Positions 1 through 9,407 of a DNA stretch of 64,000 bases are shown here, one piece after another. The DNA comes from Hypericum androsaemum. Its lineage: Eukaryota; Streptophyta; Magnoliopsida; Malpighiales; Hypericaceae. The position numbers and the translations under genes were made by a program. Location of the stretch: contig OZ023187.1 of assembly GCA_963995505.1 (NCBI GenBank), positions 6,597,176 to 6,661,175 on the forward strand, written 5' to 3'. Under the pieces are notes generated by a model, which searched no databases, was not told where the DNA came from, and saw nothing but the letters and a program-made list of their open reading frames with translations. Every line of letters starts with the position of its first letter. Position 1 is the stretch's first letter.

Positions 1-190
1 GCATAAAAGCTTTAAAAATGAATTTCAGATCCTTCTTCTCCTTCCAAAAGATGGTTGTTTGAATTTAAAATTGTGAGAATTTGAATTCAAAGGTAGTATC
101 CAACTCCATAATGCGAAATGTGTTCCTATTGATCACGGTGGTTGAGCATTGTACCTTATGAACTCTCACAACCTTAGTGGCAGAAGCATA

Positions 191-1043
191 GGGTGCGTTT
201 GTTACATATTATGGACCGGACAGAACAGCCTAGTACTGGCCAGAACAAAAAAAAATTTTGGTTCCATCCCATGTTTGAAAACAATAATGGCTAGAACAAA
301 TATAACTAAAAGATGACCACATTACCCTTCTTCTTCCCCAAGGATAGAATCTTTATAAAATTTTAACTAAAATATCTCCTCAATTTTTTATAATAATTCA
401 CAACCAGATAAAATTAATAAATCTACTAGAATATGAAAAGAAATCCCGAACTAAAATTGAAGTAGGAGAAGAGGAACGTCGTGTGCATCAACTTCGAGGT
501 GGAAGATTCAAGAACTAGGTTTCAAGTCGATCTAGTAGGAGGGGATGGCGTGGAATCGAAGGGTGAAGAGGTAAATGAGGGGGCATGGGTCATGTAATCA
601 TGGCCAAAACTTGAAGAATCCGGTGGGGCAAGGAAGGTTAGGGTTTGGAAGGAGAGAATGTCAATTGGAGGCGGCTATGGAGTTGAATAGGAAATAAAGG
701 TCACTGTTATTGTTTGATTAAAGAGGTGAATTGATTTATGAAGAATTAGAGGCTATTGTTATTATTTGATTGGAGATGGCCATGGATGATGAGAGTGCTG
801 GACGGAGGAAGGAAGATAAAGAGGGATTAACTAAATGTTGAGTAAGGATATTGTTGGAAAATCAGTTTATCTTAGTTTTAGGCCCGGTACAACTTTTTTT
901 GTCCCTAGTAAAAAGGTGGGACAGAATTTAGAAGATGGACAGGACTAAATTTAATTTTTGTGTCAGCCCATTTTTACCCCAAACACTAAACTGGACAAAA
1001 ATTGATGTCCAAGTCTGTACTGTCATTCAAACCAAACGCACCC
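191..1043. mobile_element. Non-autonomous TIR DNA transposon, possibly PIF/Harbinger-like
   Basis: The ends are inverted copies: the left end reads GGGTGCGTTTG and the right end, reverse-complemented, reads GGGTGCGTTTGG. The flanking trinucleotide ATA is present on both sides (188-190 and 1044-1046), consistent with a 3-bp TSD. The interior has no recognisable coding capacity. A 3-bp TSD fits PIF/Harbinger, but that superfamily usually prefers TAA or TTA, so the class is an inference. Related terminal arms recur at 8278-8440 and 8649-8720. Confidence 0.6.
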
Positions 1044-1373
1044 ATATAGACGGACAATAAAAATTTAAGCGTACACGACTTGATGTAATCTCATCCATGA
1101 TTCATCTCAAGTTTCCTACCTTGACGATGATATTATACCTTTTGATCAAGATATGACTGTGAGTATACCTCCACCATCCTCAATATTGTTTGATTTACGA
1201 TTATACATAAGCCTAAATATGCATGCGAGCGATTATTAAATATTAATATTTCTAACAATCTTAAACTCCTAATATTAGGCTTTTATGATGTTCTAAATTG
1301 TTATTGGGCTTATGTAAGTAATCGACCTTATTGGGCTTAGAGTTTAGCTACAGAAAATTTCAATTTCTTAAAA
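1044..1373. other. AT-rich intergenic sequence, nothing recognised
   Basis: No open frame, RNA gene or terminal repeat was recognised here. Positions 1-190 are likewise featureless to me. Confidence 0.4.
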
Positions 1374-1775
1374 TTAGGCTTGAAGCTCATCACCATTAGC
1401 AACTGTGACAAAAATTGCAGTTTCATCATGCGTAATATTATCTAGATCAGTTGCATCAAATATCATATAGTGACTTGCTTCCAAATCAATGTCCCAACTT
1501 CTAGGATTAATTTCAAATGTCGTGTAAGAAATAGCAGAATTCTTACCACTTCTCTTACCATGATCTTGCTGAAAATTGGTGAAGTGTTTCTCAGTTTGAA
1601 TAGACTGGTTCGAGGACTGCATCAAACTTGGGTTCTTGCTCTGTGAAATCTGTTGAACTATAAGATCGACAAAAGTAGTAGTGACCTTTTTTTTTGTGTA
1701 TGACCATTTTTCATGCAATGTCCGTAAAACAAGAGAGAAAATCAGAAATACGTGATACTGATGTAACTTTATCAC
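1374..1775 (-). pseudogene. Possible decayed Ty1/copia protease-region fragment
   Basis: The C-terminal part of this 133-residue frame contains SWDIDLEASHYMIFDATD. This resembles the copia protease neighbourhood, usually W-I-(I/L)-D-S-G-A-(S/T)-x-H-M, followed by a line ending in VANGDELQA that resembles the usual (I)ANG motif. The catalytic D-S-G is altered to D-L-E, so it would be inactive. No other protease or integrase motif follows in frame. It lies next to a copia RNase H fragment on the same strand but in the wrong order for one intact element, so the two may come from different insertions or a rearrangement. The assignment rests on weak similarity only. Confidence 0.35.
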
Positions 1776-1804
1776 GTTCCCTCAAGCTGATGGTGGGTGA
1801 ACTG

Positions 1805-2420
1805 CCGTCAGCTTGGACCGCAATTCTTGAAATCGATTACAAGGAAGTGACTTCGCGAGAAAATCAGCAACCTGATCTTCGTCAGAAATATAACAAATAG
1901 AGAGGCGACCATCCACAACACGCTTTCGAACAAAATGAAAGTCGATCTCCATATGCTTGGAGCGATTGTGGAAGACAGGTTGGCCGCCAGATATGTTGCT
2001 CCGAGGTTGTCACAACATAGGAGAGGAGACTGAGTACAAGGAAACCCGATCTTCCGCAAGAGAGATTGAACCCAAATGATCTCCGAGGCGATCGTGGTCA
2101 GCGCACGGTATTCAGCCTCGGTTGAAGAGCGGGAGATTGATCTTTGTTTCCGAGAAGACCATGAGATAAGATTGGGCCCGAGAAAAATGGCATAACTGGT
2201 AGTAGAGCGACGATCAAGAGGACAACTCCTCCAATTGGCATCCGAGTAATCAGACAGTCGCAAGTCACGGGATGGGTGATCCAACAATCCCATGGCAGGG
2301 TTCCTTGAAGATAGCGAAGGATGAGCTTAACAGCACCCCAAAGAGCCGGTGTAGGGGAGTGCATGAATTGGTTGCGAAGAGTCCTCTTGGTCAAAGAGAT
2401 GGCTAAAATTTTTGTTGGAA
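1805..2420 (-). pseudogene. Ty1/copia RNase H fragment, frameshifted
   Basis: Three consecutive frames together read like the end of a copia polyprotein. The first gives [20 protein letters not shown] and RYLQGTL. The second gives [42 protein letters not shown] and [14 protein letters not shown]. The third gives a [23 protein letters not shown] segment followed by a [15 protein letters not shown] segment. These are the conserved RNase H and C-terminal motifs of copia elements. Frame changes near 2290 and near 1980 break it. It is flanked by non-coding DNA and no LTR or integrase was found, so this is a truncated relic. Confidence 0.8.
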
Positions 2421-2589
2421 AAATGGGAGAGAGAAAGAATAATAAAATAATGAGGTCAAAGTTGAGTTTTGATTTACCTTTGGTAAACCTTTGTACCATA
2501 TTAGAAAGTGCAAGGATGAGAATCAAGTTTAAAAAGAGATGTATGTTATAGGGTTTGTGAGAAAAATGGGCCTCGCGTGACGCCATCAA

Positions 2590-3592
2590 GATTTGATCAA
2601 TCCAACCGTCAAACTCAAATCCGAGGGCAAGAAGATCATAGGAAATATCATTCGTTCTTATGATAATGTTCTAAACAAAAAATTCGAGCCAAGTGGAACA
2701 TATAGAAGACATAAAAAAATTCTTCTAAACAAATACTTAACATTTGCACATTTTTGTTAGTTACCGATCTTAGTAATTGTGCGGTTTTGCAAGGGCATTG
2801 TCCATTGCACGTCCCAGAACTCGAGCTAACCTGGGAGAGGGACTTTTTGCCGTGTGCAGGTAGAGGTCGACTCGTCTTTGTCCATATTTTATGTCGGTCG
2901 AGATGTTACTCATGACCATCCTTTGAAAGCCCTCATCCATTGTGCTAGAGAGCTGCAAGCCTGAGACTAGGAGATCCACAAACAACACACTTGACGAGAA
3001 GATAATCGTATCACGGATACCCTCTTGAAGCACGCACTAACAATTTATTTTGATCATATGGAGTTTGATGCTTATTTAGTGTCTTGTTTGGATGTGTATT
3101 TAGATTACCTAAGAGAAATTAGTCTAACCTGATGTACATGTCCTACTACACCCGTTAGTTGATGAAAAAAGGTTAAAAAGTTATCAAAAAGTTTCTCCCC
3201 TCGTTTTAGAAAAAAACTAAATCTCTAACACTTCAAAAGAAACCAACCAATTATTGGCCATCATTTTGACTAATATAACGTGGTCACCTTACTGGATTCC
3301 GAATTTCAACTCTCAATAGTTGACAGATCGAAATTTGATAAAAAATATTTAATTACCATTATCTACGCTAAAACAAAGCTGAAGTGTGAACTAACTCCAG
3401 ATGAACATTATGTTTTTTTAGAGGGTTTAAGATATATTTTTTCAAAATTTGTTTTATATTTTTGTTGGAGTTAGAAGGCGGGTTCAGTTGTAAGCAACAT
3501 TTACCTGGCGAGGAGGTAATGTATATATCTTTATATTTGATATTTTAATAAAATTTACTTATATTAGAAAAATCTTTTCTCGAAATTAAGAA
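2590..3592. other. AT-rich intergenic stretch, nothing firm
   Basis: Short open frames at 2770-3033 (minus) and 3280-3474 (plus) match no family I can name. The second vaguely resembles a LINE endonuclease line (IIYAKTKLKCEL), but this is too weak to call. Confidence 0.35.
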
Positions 3593-3600
3593 GCAAATTC

Positions 3601-4025
3601 CAATGTTTTAAAAAACAGACAGGAGAGCAAACTAGTCTATTTTCTAGATCCTGGTCCAGTCAATCCGCCAATCCAACCAAGGATTTCATTTAAATAATTT
3701 TATTATTTATTATATTTAGCATTAGAATGTCAAATGAATTAAATATGCTCCAATTTTATTGCACAGTTTATCGTTCACGAGTAACACAATATTAGTTCAC
3801 TCCCAACCTAAAAATATTATGTTTGAAAAAAAATTCAGTTAGCTAGATTTGGACGAATTGGTCCAACTAATTTAACCACCGAGCAACTACATTGAGCACC
3901 GGTCCATCCGCTTTTCAAATTTTGGGATAAAAATCGAACCACTCTAGATGCTTGTTGACCACCCGACCAATTTTTTAAAATTTTCACAAATTCAACTATA
4001 GCAAGAATTTGTGCGACTAAAATTG
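3601..4025. mobile_element. Degenerate hAT-like MITE, related to those at 19256 and 27616
   Basis: The left end CAATGTTTTAAAAAAC matches the terminal motif of the better-preserved elements at 19256-19675 and 27616-28218, and the length (425 bp) is close to the former. The right end (reverse complement CAATTTTAG) is eroded. The flanks GCAAATTC (3593-3600) and CCAAATTC (4026-4033) form an 8-bp TSD with one mismatch. The interior has GGTCC and ACCGGTCC motifs like its relatives. Confidence 0.45.
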
Positions 4026-4533
4026 CCAAATTCCGCGGATATTATAAAACTGAAGCAATATATATTTTCCTGAAATCGACTATTTTGACGCATGAGGTTT
4101 TCTGAAAACATCTTAAATGGGATTAAAATAGACCACAAAAACAATAGCCTACAAAAACTATTTCTTAAAGTGTCTTCTTCAGAACCAGAATGTCAATCCT
4201 TGATCCACAGTACATAGACCAGGAAGGTCCGAACTAAAATATGGATACCACAATATCAGATGATTTTGACGCACAAAATTCAACACCTATCTTCATGAGT
4301 CTTCAAATTGCCTGCAAGATTAAGCCACAAATATCAAAAGTCAGACAAGTTCCGTCGTACCCATTTCGGTACACATATCAAAAGTCTTCATAATTTCCGA
4401 TTTTAGAGATTGTATTAAAAAGTGTGACATTCAAATACATAAGTTCATTGTGGCTTATTCAAAAGCTGCATAAATATTCATAGAGATGAAAAATTGAACA
4501 AGCAAGACTAGTGAGTGATTCAAAATACCAGGA

Positions 4534-5273
4534 TTAGTTAGCATCCGCCACTTGAGGATTAGCATCTTCTTGGACTTCACCAGCGGTATTCATAGAGGCA
4601 CGAGGATACGCGATTTCGGAAGCCTTCATATCAAATATGAAGGCTCGGAAACCGCATCCACCCTCGTATTGGAAAAGAATCATGTGCCCGTACATTATGC
4701 AGTGATACAGTATAAACTCTTCCCAGCCATTTCCGAACAGAATGTCATCACCACTCTTCATCAACGCTACCTTCCACGTCATACCACTAGGGACCTTGAT
4801 CGATACAGAACCCGAAAGGGCACTCCCATACTCCCGCACAAACCTTCTAGGAATATTCTGAAATTAGAATAAAAGAATACCCCTCCTTGTAAGAAATGCA
4901 ATAACAAAATCACATGCTTTATAATATACTCTAAAATCCATAGAACCTCGACTCTGGATACCGAAGATTCACACACACACAAAATTGCATAGAACCAACT
5001 TAAGCTAAAACTGATCAGGGTATGCAATGTGATTAACAAGAACAGACCCAGAGAGTTAACCCAAAAACAAAAATCATTATCTCTCAGCTTCATACATCTC
5101 TTAATTGTCCCCTAATGAACCTCTTAAGAAGAAAAAGAAGAGACAACACTCACAAGTTTGCCAGGGAGGAGGTGGTCACTGTGAATAATGATCCTGAGAA
5201 AATGTGGCCCCTCAGTTTGGACCATCACCCTCTTCTTCTTCCCCAAGTTAGAGCTCATTCTCTTCACGGGCAT
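4534..5273 (-). CDS. Single B3-domain protein (REM-like), two exons
   Basis: B3 proteins bind DNA in the nucleus through a beta-barrel domain; the REM subgroup is plant-specific. Reading the minus strand, exon 1 (5273-5154, 40 codons) starts at an ATG and contains EGPHFLRIIIHSDHLLPGKL. A GT donor (GTGAGT) and a CAG acceptor lead in phase 0 to exon 2 (4857-4534). Exon 2 has IPRRFVREYG, VKVPSG-like VSIKVPSGMTWKV, NGWEEFILYHCI, MYGHMILFQYEG and FIFDMKASEI, the usual B3 order. The product is 147 residues with one B3 domain and a short acidic tail, shorter than many REM proteins, which often carry two or more domains. It could be a small member or a truncated copy. No premature stop is seen. Start and splice choice are inferred from motif continuity. 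Confidence 0.78.
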
Positions 5274-5912
5274 CTTACCTTCTCTTCTCTTTCGTGGCTT
5301 TAAGTTAAAATATAAAATATGAAGAAGTTGGGACTTAGGGAGGGAGAGAGGGGGTGCAAGTGCTTCTCTTTCTTAGTTGTGTTTGTTTATTTCGGACAGA
5401 GTAAGAAAGGTTTCAGGTAGGTTTCTTACCGTTTGTGTCTAAAGCTTTAATTACCAACAAGGTTAAATGCCTTCTACTTTTCTGAGACTTTTTCAGAACT
5501 TCAAAACTGATGCCATTATTGAAGTGTTGACAATGTAACAAATGTACGTATGGCAAAAATGATATGTAAGGAATTTTGCATGCTATTTTTGGATAGTAAT
5601 GGAAGCCTTTTTGGCACAAATTAATTACTTTTGTTCTCTAGTATCAAAATGGTACCAAAGAAAATTACTTCACGGCATCGATAAAACAGTAAAATAGCCA
5701 ATACATTGACCAGGAAACCTGAGAGAGAAAATAAAATCCAAAGTTGTACAAAATGGAGCAGCAGAAATTAATTCTCTTTTTTGTCTTTACACGCTTTACC
5801 AATAATGTAAATTGATGGTACATATGAATGAGAGTTCAAATTTTACACTATTGATATTGAAAGAGCTACTGTCTTATAATACTCGATTATGAATATCATA
5901 TATTAAAAAATA
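5274..5912. promoter_or_regulatory. Upstream region of the B3 gene
   Basis: This is the presumptive 5' UTR and promoter side of the minus-strand B3 gene. It begins with a purine-rich leader (about 5310-5350) and turns AT-rich. No specific element was recognised. It ends at the 9-bp TSD (5904-5912) of the neighbouring MULE. Confidence 0.35.
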
Positions 5913-6180
5913 GGGAAAAGTCCACATTAGTACATTGTGGTTTTCTTGATTATCAGAAATAAGTTTGTGGTTTCAAACTCATCAAAAAGGGTCCTGTGTT
6001 TTTACGAACTCATCAACTAAAGGCTCGGATAGCTCCTCGAGCCTAGTCAGCATCCATTGGCCCTCCACGTCAGAACGACGTCATTTTTTGTCCCATGTGG
6101 CATGCCACGTAATTTTTACCCAAAATGCTGACGTGGAAAGTTAAAAAAATCAAAAATTGCCATTCTTTTTTTTAAACCCC
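5913..6180 (+). repeat. Left TIR of the MULE
   Basis: Inverted match to 7845-8103, including the GACGTCGTTCTGACGTGG region and an inner palindrome TGTGGCATGCCACA in the right arm (TGTGGCATGCCACG in the left). Confidence 0.85.
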
Positions 6181-6735
6181 TTTAAATAGAAAAAAAATTC
6201 AAAAATGCTGACGTGGCATTAAAAAAAACCTAACATTTTTCTTGTGTCTAAGGACAAGCCAAGCTTTTTTTTCACTTTCATCCAAGCTTTTCTTCCGTTT
6301 CCCTTGTTGGACGAGCTCCTCCTAGCTCAGAAGATAACAAAAGTTTGCCAAAATATGTCATAAACAGTTGAAGCAAAAGTCATAATAGTTGGCCAAATCC
6401 ATAACATCCCAAAAGATAAGTTGCCAACAGTTGGCCATTACATCAAGTTATCATCCGAACCATCTGAACCATTAATTACAAAATGTGACCTGTGACCTAT
6501 AACTTGAGGCAGCCTTACAAAATAGGTCAAGTGACAAAATATATCCTAGTCACTAAAAAACAACCATCAACACTTGAAGCGGCTTCATTGTTGCGACAAT
6601 TGAGACTGCTGACTTCCCAAAGTAAGACCATCTCCTACCTTTTTGCCCCTTTTCTTGCCCATTTTCTACAACACAAGAAAATAACAGTAAGTTCCTTGTG
6701 ATTAGTAAATCTAATGGATTAGTAAGTTTAAGAAA

Positions 6736-7311
6736 TTATACCTTGGTACTTTTCTTGCCCGAGCAAGTTGAAAGTTTAAAATTGGTAGTTGGTTGTGGTC
6801 GCTGAGCTTGCTCAATTCGCCGTCTCCGTTGCCATGGAGTCTCACCTGTTTTTGCAGCCGAACAACCTCGAACATTATGACCAAATTGGTTACAATTACC
6901 ACACTTTACTTGACCTCCAACTCGAGACAATTTAGGCTGATTTTGCGGTTCATCGGCTGCCCTTCTTCTCTTTCTCTTGGGCCTCCCTGTTGGCTTCCTT
7001 ATAAAAGGTGGATAAATATCCGGGTTGTCAGTCATGGGCCATTCTTCTTGACTTGGCATCATCTAACATCTCAACCAAACCCGCATCACCACCCTTCTGA
7101 ACCATAACCTAAAGTTCTCCATCTTCAATGTCTTCTTGTAAAAGTTATGGACATCCCAGTAACAAAACCGATCTAGTTCATACCCACCTTGAATCTTATA
7201 CTTCTCTCCTCCAACATATTTCATACCTTCACCTCTACCATTCACCCACTGACCACCGAAATGGTAGACAATGCTAATTTCTTCATCCATACCAGAAAAC
7301 AAATCTGCCAA
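6736..7311 (-). pseudogene. MULE transposase remnant: N-terminal and zinc-knuckle parts without DDE core
   Basis: Reading the minus strand, 7311-7063 encodes a segment with ISIVYHFGGQWV, YVGGEKYKIQGG and ELDRFCYWDV. This is the usual start of plant MULE transposases, often annotated as a PB1-like N-terminal domain. It ends at a stop at 7063-7065. Directly after it in the same frame (7062-6736) comes the C-terminal end: EEWPMTDNPDIYPPF, RKPTGRPKRKRRR and a CCHC knuckle C-x2-C-x4-H-x4-C (CGNCNQFGHNVRGC). The MULE domain with the DDE residues and the SWIM finger that should lie between them are absent. A splice junction in place of the stop is possible. As read it cannot be a transposase, but it might still make a DNA- or RNA-binding fragment. 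Confidence 0.8.
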
Positions 7312-7413
7312 ACCAACAAGATAAATACATCGAACTCAAATGAAGTTCCAAAACCAGATTTTTTTAAAAGAAGAATTTCAAAATCAGATTTTTATAGAAG
7401 AATTCCAAAATCA

Positions 7414-7532
7414 GATTAGGGTTCCGATTAGGGTACAAATAAGGGTTTCGAAAGCATACAGATTAGGGTTTCGAACTCAAACAAATTAGGGTTTCCAAAA
7501 CATACAGATTAGGGTTTCGAAGCTTACCAGTG
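7414..7532 (-). promoter_or_regulatory. Cluster of telo-box-like motifs upstream of the MULE ORF
   Basis: Six AGGGT-centred units lie here, three of them the exact TTAGGGTTT (AAACCCTAA on the minus strand). They sit 100-220 bp upstream of the first ATG (7311) of the minus-strand transposase remnant. AAACCCTAA is the plant telo-box known from promoters and first introns of growth-related genes. A promoter role here is inferred from position only. Confidence 0.45.
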
Positions 7533-7639
7533 GGCTGGGATCTCTCTTTCAAACGCCCAAGATGGTGGGTTCTCTCCTTCAAATGCCCAAGTGGCCAAGA
7601 GAGGTTACAATTTGTTTCGAAGCTTACCAGTGGACTTTA

Positions 7640-7800
7640 CTGAGGAAATGGGAGGCGAGGGGAAGAGGTTGTGAGGGGTGGGAGGTGAGGGGGAGAGGTC
7701 GGGAGGGGGATGGGAGGGGAGGGAGGCGAGGGGGAGAGGTCGGGAGGGGGATGGGAGGGGAGAGAGGCGAGGGGAAGAGGTTTGGAGGGAGGATGGGAAA
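7640..7800. repeat. G/GA-rich imperfect tandem repeat in the MULE
   Basis: Units such as GAGGGGGAGAGGTCGGGAGG recur several times. The long open frames on both strands here arise from this low complexity and are not considered genes. Confidence 0.7.
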
Positions 7801-7844
7801 AGAATCGATGGAGAGGGAGGATTATATATTTAAAGGGGTTTTTA

Positions 7845-8103
7845 AAAAAAAGAATGGCAATTTTTGATTTTTTAACTTTCCACCTCAGCATTTTGGGTAA
7901 AAATTATGTGGCATGCCACATGGGACAAAAAATGACGTCGTTCTGACGTGGAAGGCCAATGGATGCTGACTAGGCTCGGGGAGCTATCCGAGCCTTTAGT
8001 TGATGAGTTCGTAAAAACACAGGACCCTTTTTGATGAGTTTGAAACCACAAACCTATTTCTGATAATCAAGAAAACCACAATGTACTAATGTGGACTTTT
8101 CCC
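7845..8103 (-). repeat. Right TIR of the MULE
   Basis: Inverted match to 5913-6180. It ends CTTTTCCC directly before the 9-bp TSD. Confidence 0.85.
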
Positions 8104-8111
8104 TAAAAAAT

Positions 8112-8720
8112 ATTCCATGATTTGCATTAGTTTTCGTATAGAAAACGAGAGAGAGACACAACAAGTTGGCCAATCAAGTCCACACAACTACTATAAAGGT
8201 CCTACCCGACTCGAACTTAGATTAGTCGACCGAGTGAGCCGGATACCAAATAGTTCTAAACCAAAAACTACTATAAGGGTGCATTTGGTTTTAAGAACGT
8301 AGAATTTGGTCAATTTAGTGTTTGGAGTAAAAATAGACCCGCACAAAACTTAATTTTAGTACTTCCATCCTCTGAAATATGACATAATCTTTTCACCTTT
8401 TTTTGTCCCATGATTGAAACTTGAGAAAAATAATTTTCGAGCAGTACCCTTTTTTGCATTTTCATGATAATACTCGCTAATTTGATATACTCACTCAATT
8501 AATAATTTTGTCTGGCAGCAACTCGGCCAGTTTTTTTTTTACGGTCTAACTCGGCCAGTTCAAGACCATGATTTAGCATCAATTTCCGTATAAACGAGAG
8601 AGAGAGAGACGCAACAAGTTGGCCAGTCAAGTATACACCATTACTCTAAGGGTGCATTTGGTTTGAAGAACATAAGAGTTGGTCCAATTCAGTGTTTTGA
8701 GTAAAAATAAGTCCGCTCAA
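8112..8720. repeat. Direct duplication and two TIR-element relics
   Basis: The segment from ATGATTTGCATTAG with GAGAGAGAC..AACAAGTTGGCC (about 8118-8200) recurs at about 8570-8640. Each copy is followed by GGGTGCATTTGGTTT and a GTTTKGAGTAAAAATA line (8278-8440 and 8649-8720). That line matches the right arm of the TIR element at 191-1043. I read this as truncated copies of that family inside a local duplication. No gene was seen between 8104 and 9407; the last few hundred bases are probably the CSN2 3' UTR. Confidence 0.55.
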
Positions 8721-9407
8721 ACATTGATTCATTGGGAAACGTAACCAGTGGTGCAGCTTCGTTGCAAGTAGGAGGCTCTCTTACTATTTATAGTTTCATT
8801 ATGGTCCCAAACTAGCATATCCGTGTTAATATTTAGAGTTCCATTCTAGCACATTAGCAGGTCAGGTCAGGTCAGGCATGAACCACTTTCCTTCCGACAG
8901 ACACATCGGCACATGCAACAGCAACGGTTCTTAGAACCGGTCTACTACAGAACAAACCACATAAGTACCACTAAATATGTACTATTATCCGAGTTAATCA
9001 AAGGATTTGGGAGGAGAAATGTTTGTCTCGGACTTGAGAAAAGAAACAGGTCTAACAGTCTTAGTAGCAGGTCAAAGAATGTTACTTACTCCCATAGAGC
9101 ATGAGTTGATCTCCATCTGCTCCGTCCCAACCATGGTTCGACACATAAAAACGCACCAGTTCAACCTAAACTTGGACGAGCTTCGAACCTAGCATGGATG
9201 ATTTTCCAATCTCGAGGTAAACTTAACACTGTCCACCATCATTTCTCCTCAATACGCATCTTCCGCGACAAATATTCAATCAAACAACAGACCTCAGCAG
9301 CAGATCTCTATGCCGACAACGAAAGTGGATGTTATGCTTCGATGTCACACAAAATGCCCATGAAGATCGCCTTAGTAAAAAAAAGAGCAACTCGACACCC
9401 TGAATTA

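Larger units (their letters stand above)
5913..8103 (-). mobile_element. MULE (Mutator-like) DNA transposon with long TIRs, defective
   Basis: The element starts GGGAAAAGTCCACATTAG and ends with its reverse complement. The two arms (about 5913-6180 and 7845-8103) match for roughly 260 bp. The 9-bp sequence TAAAAAATA is duplicated directly outside (5904-5912 and 8104-8112), the TSD length typical of Mutator-like elements. Inside, the minus strand holds an N-terminal and a C-terminal piece of a MuDR-type transposase but not the catalytic core. The arms are still closely similar and the TSD is perfect, which suggests a fairly young insertion. Without the core it would need a transposase from elsewhere. 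Confidence 0.92.

Noticed and set aside
2770..3033. 87-codon minus-strand frame
   Set aside because: No recognisable family, no supporting context.
3280..3474. Frame faintly like a LINE endonuclease line
   Set aside because: Similarity limited to a few residues; no catalytic motif.
7562..7946. Overlapping open frames on both strands
   Set aside because: They come from a GA/GGGA-rich low-complexity tract inside the MULE.
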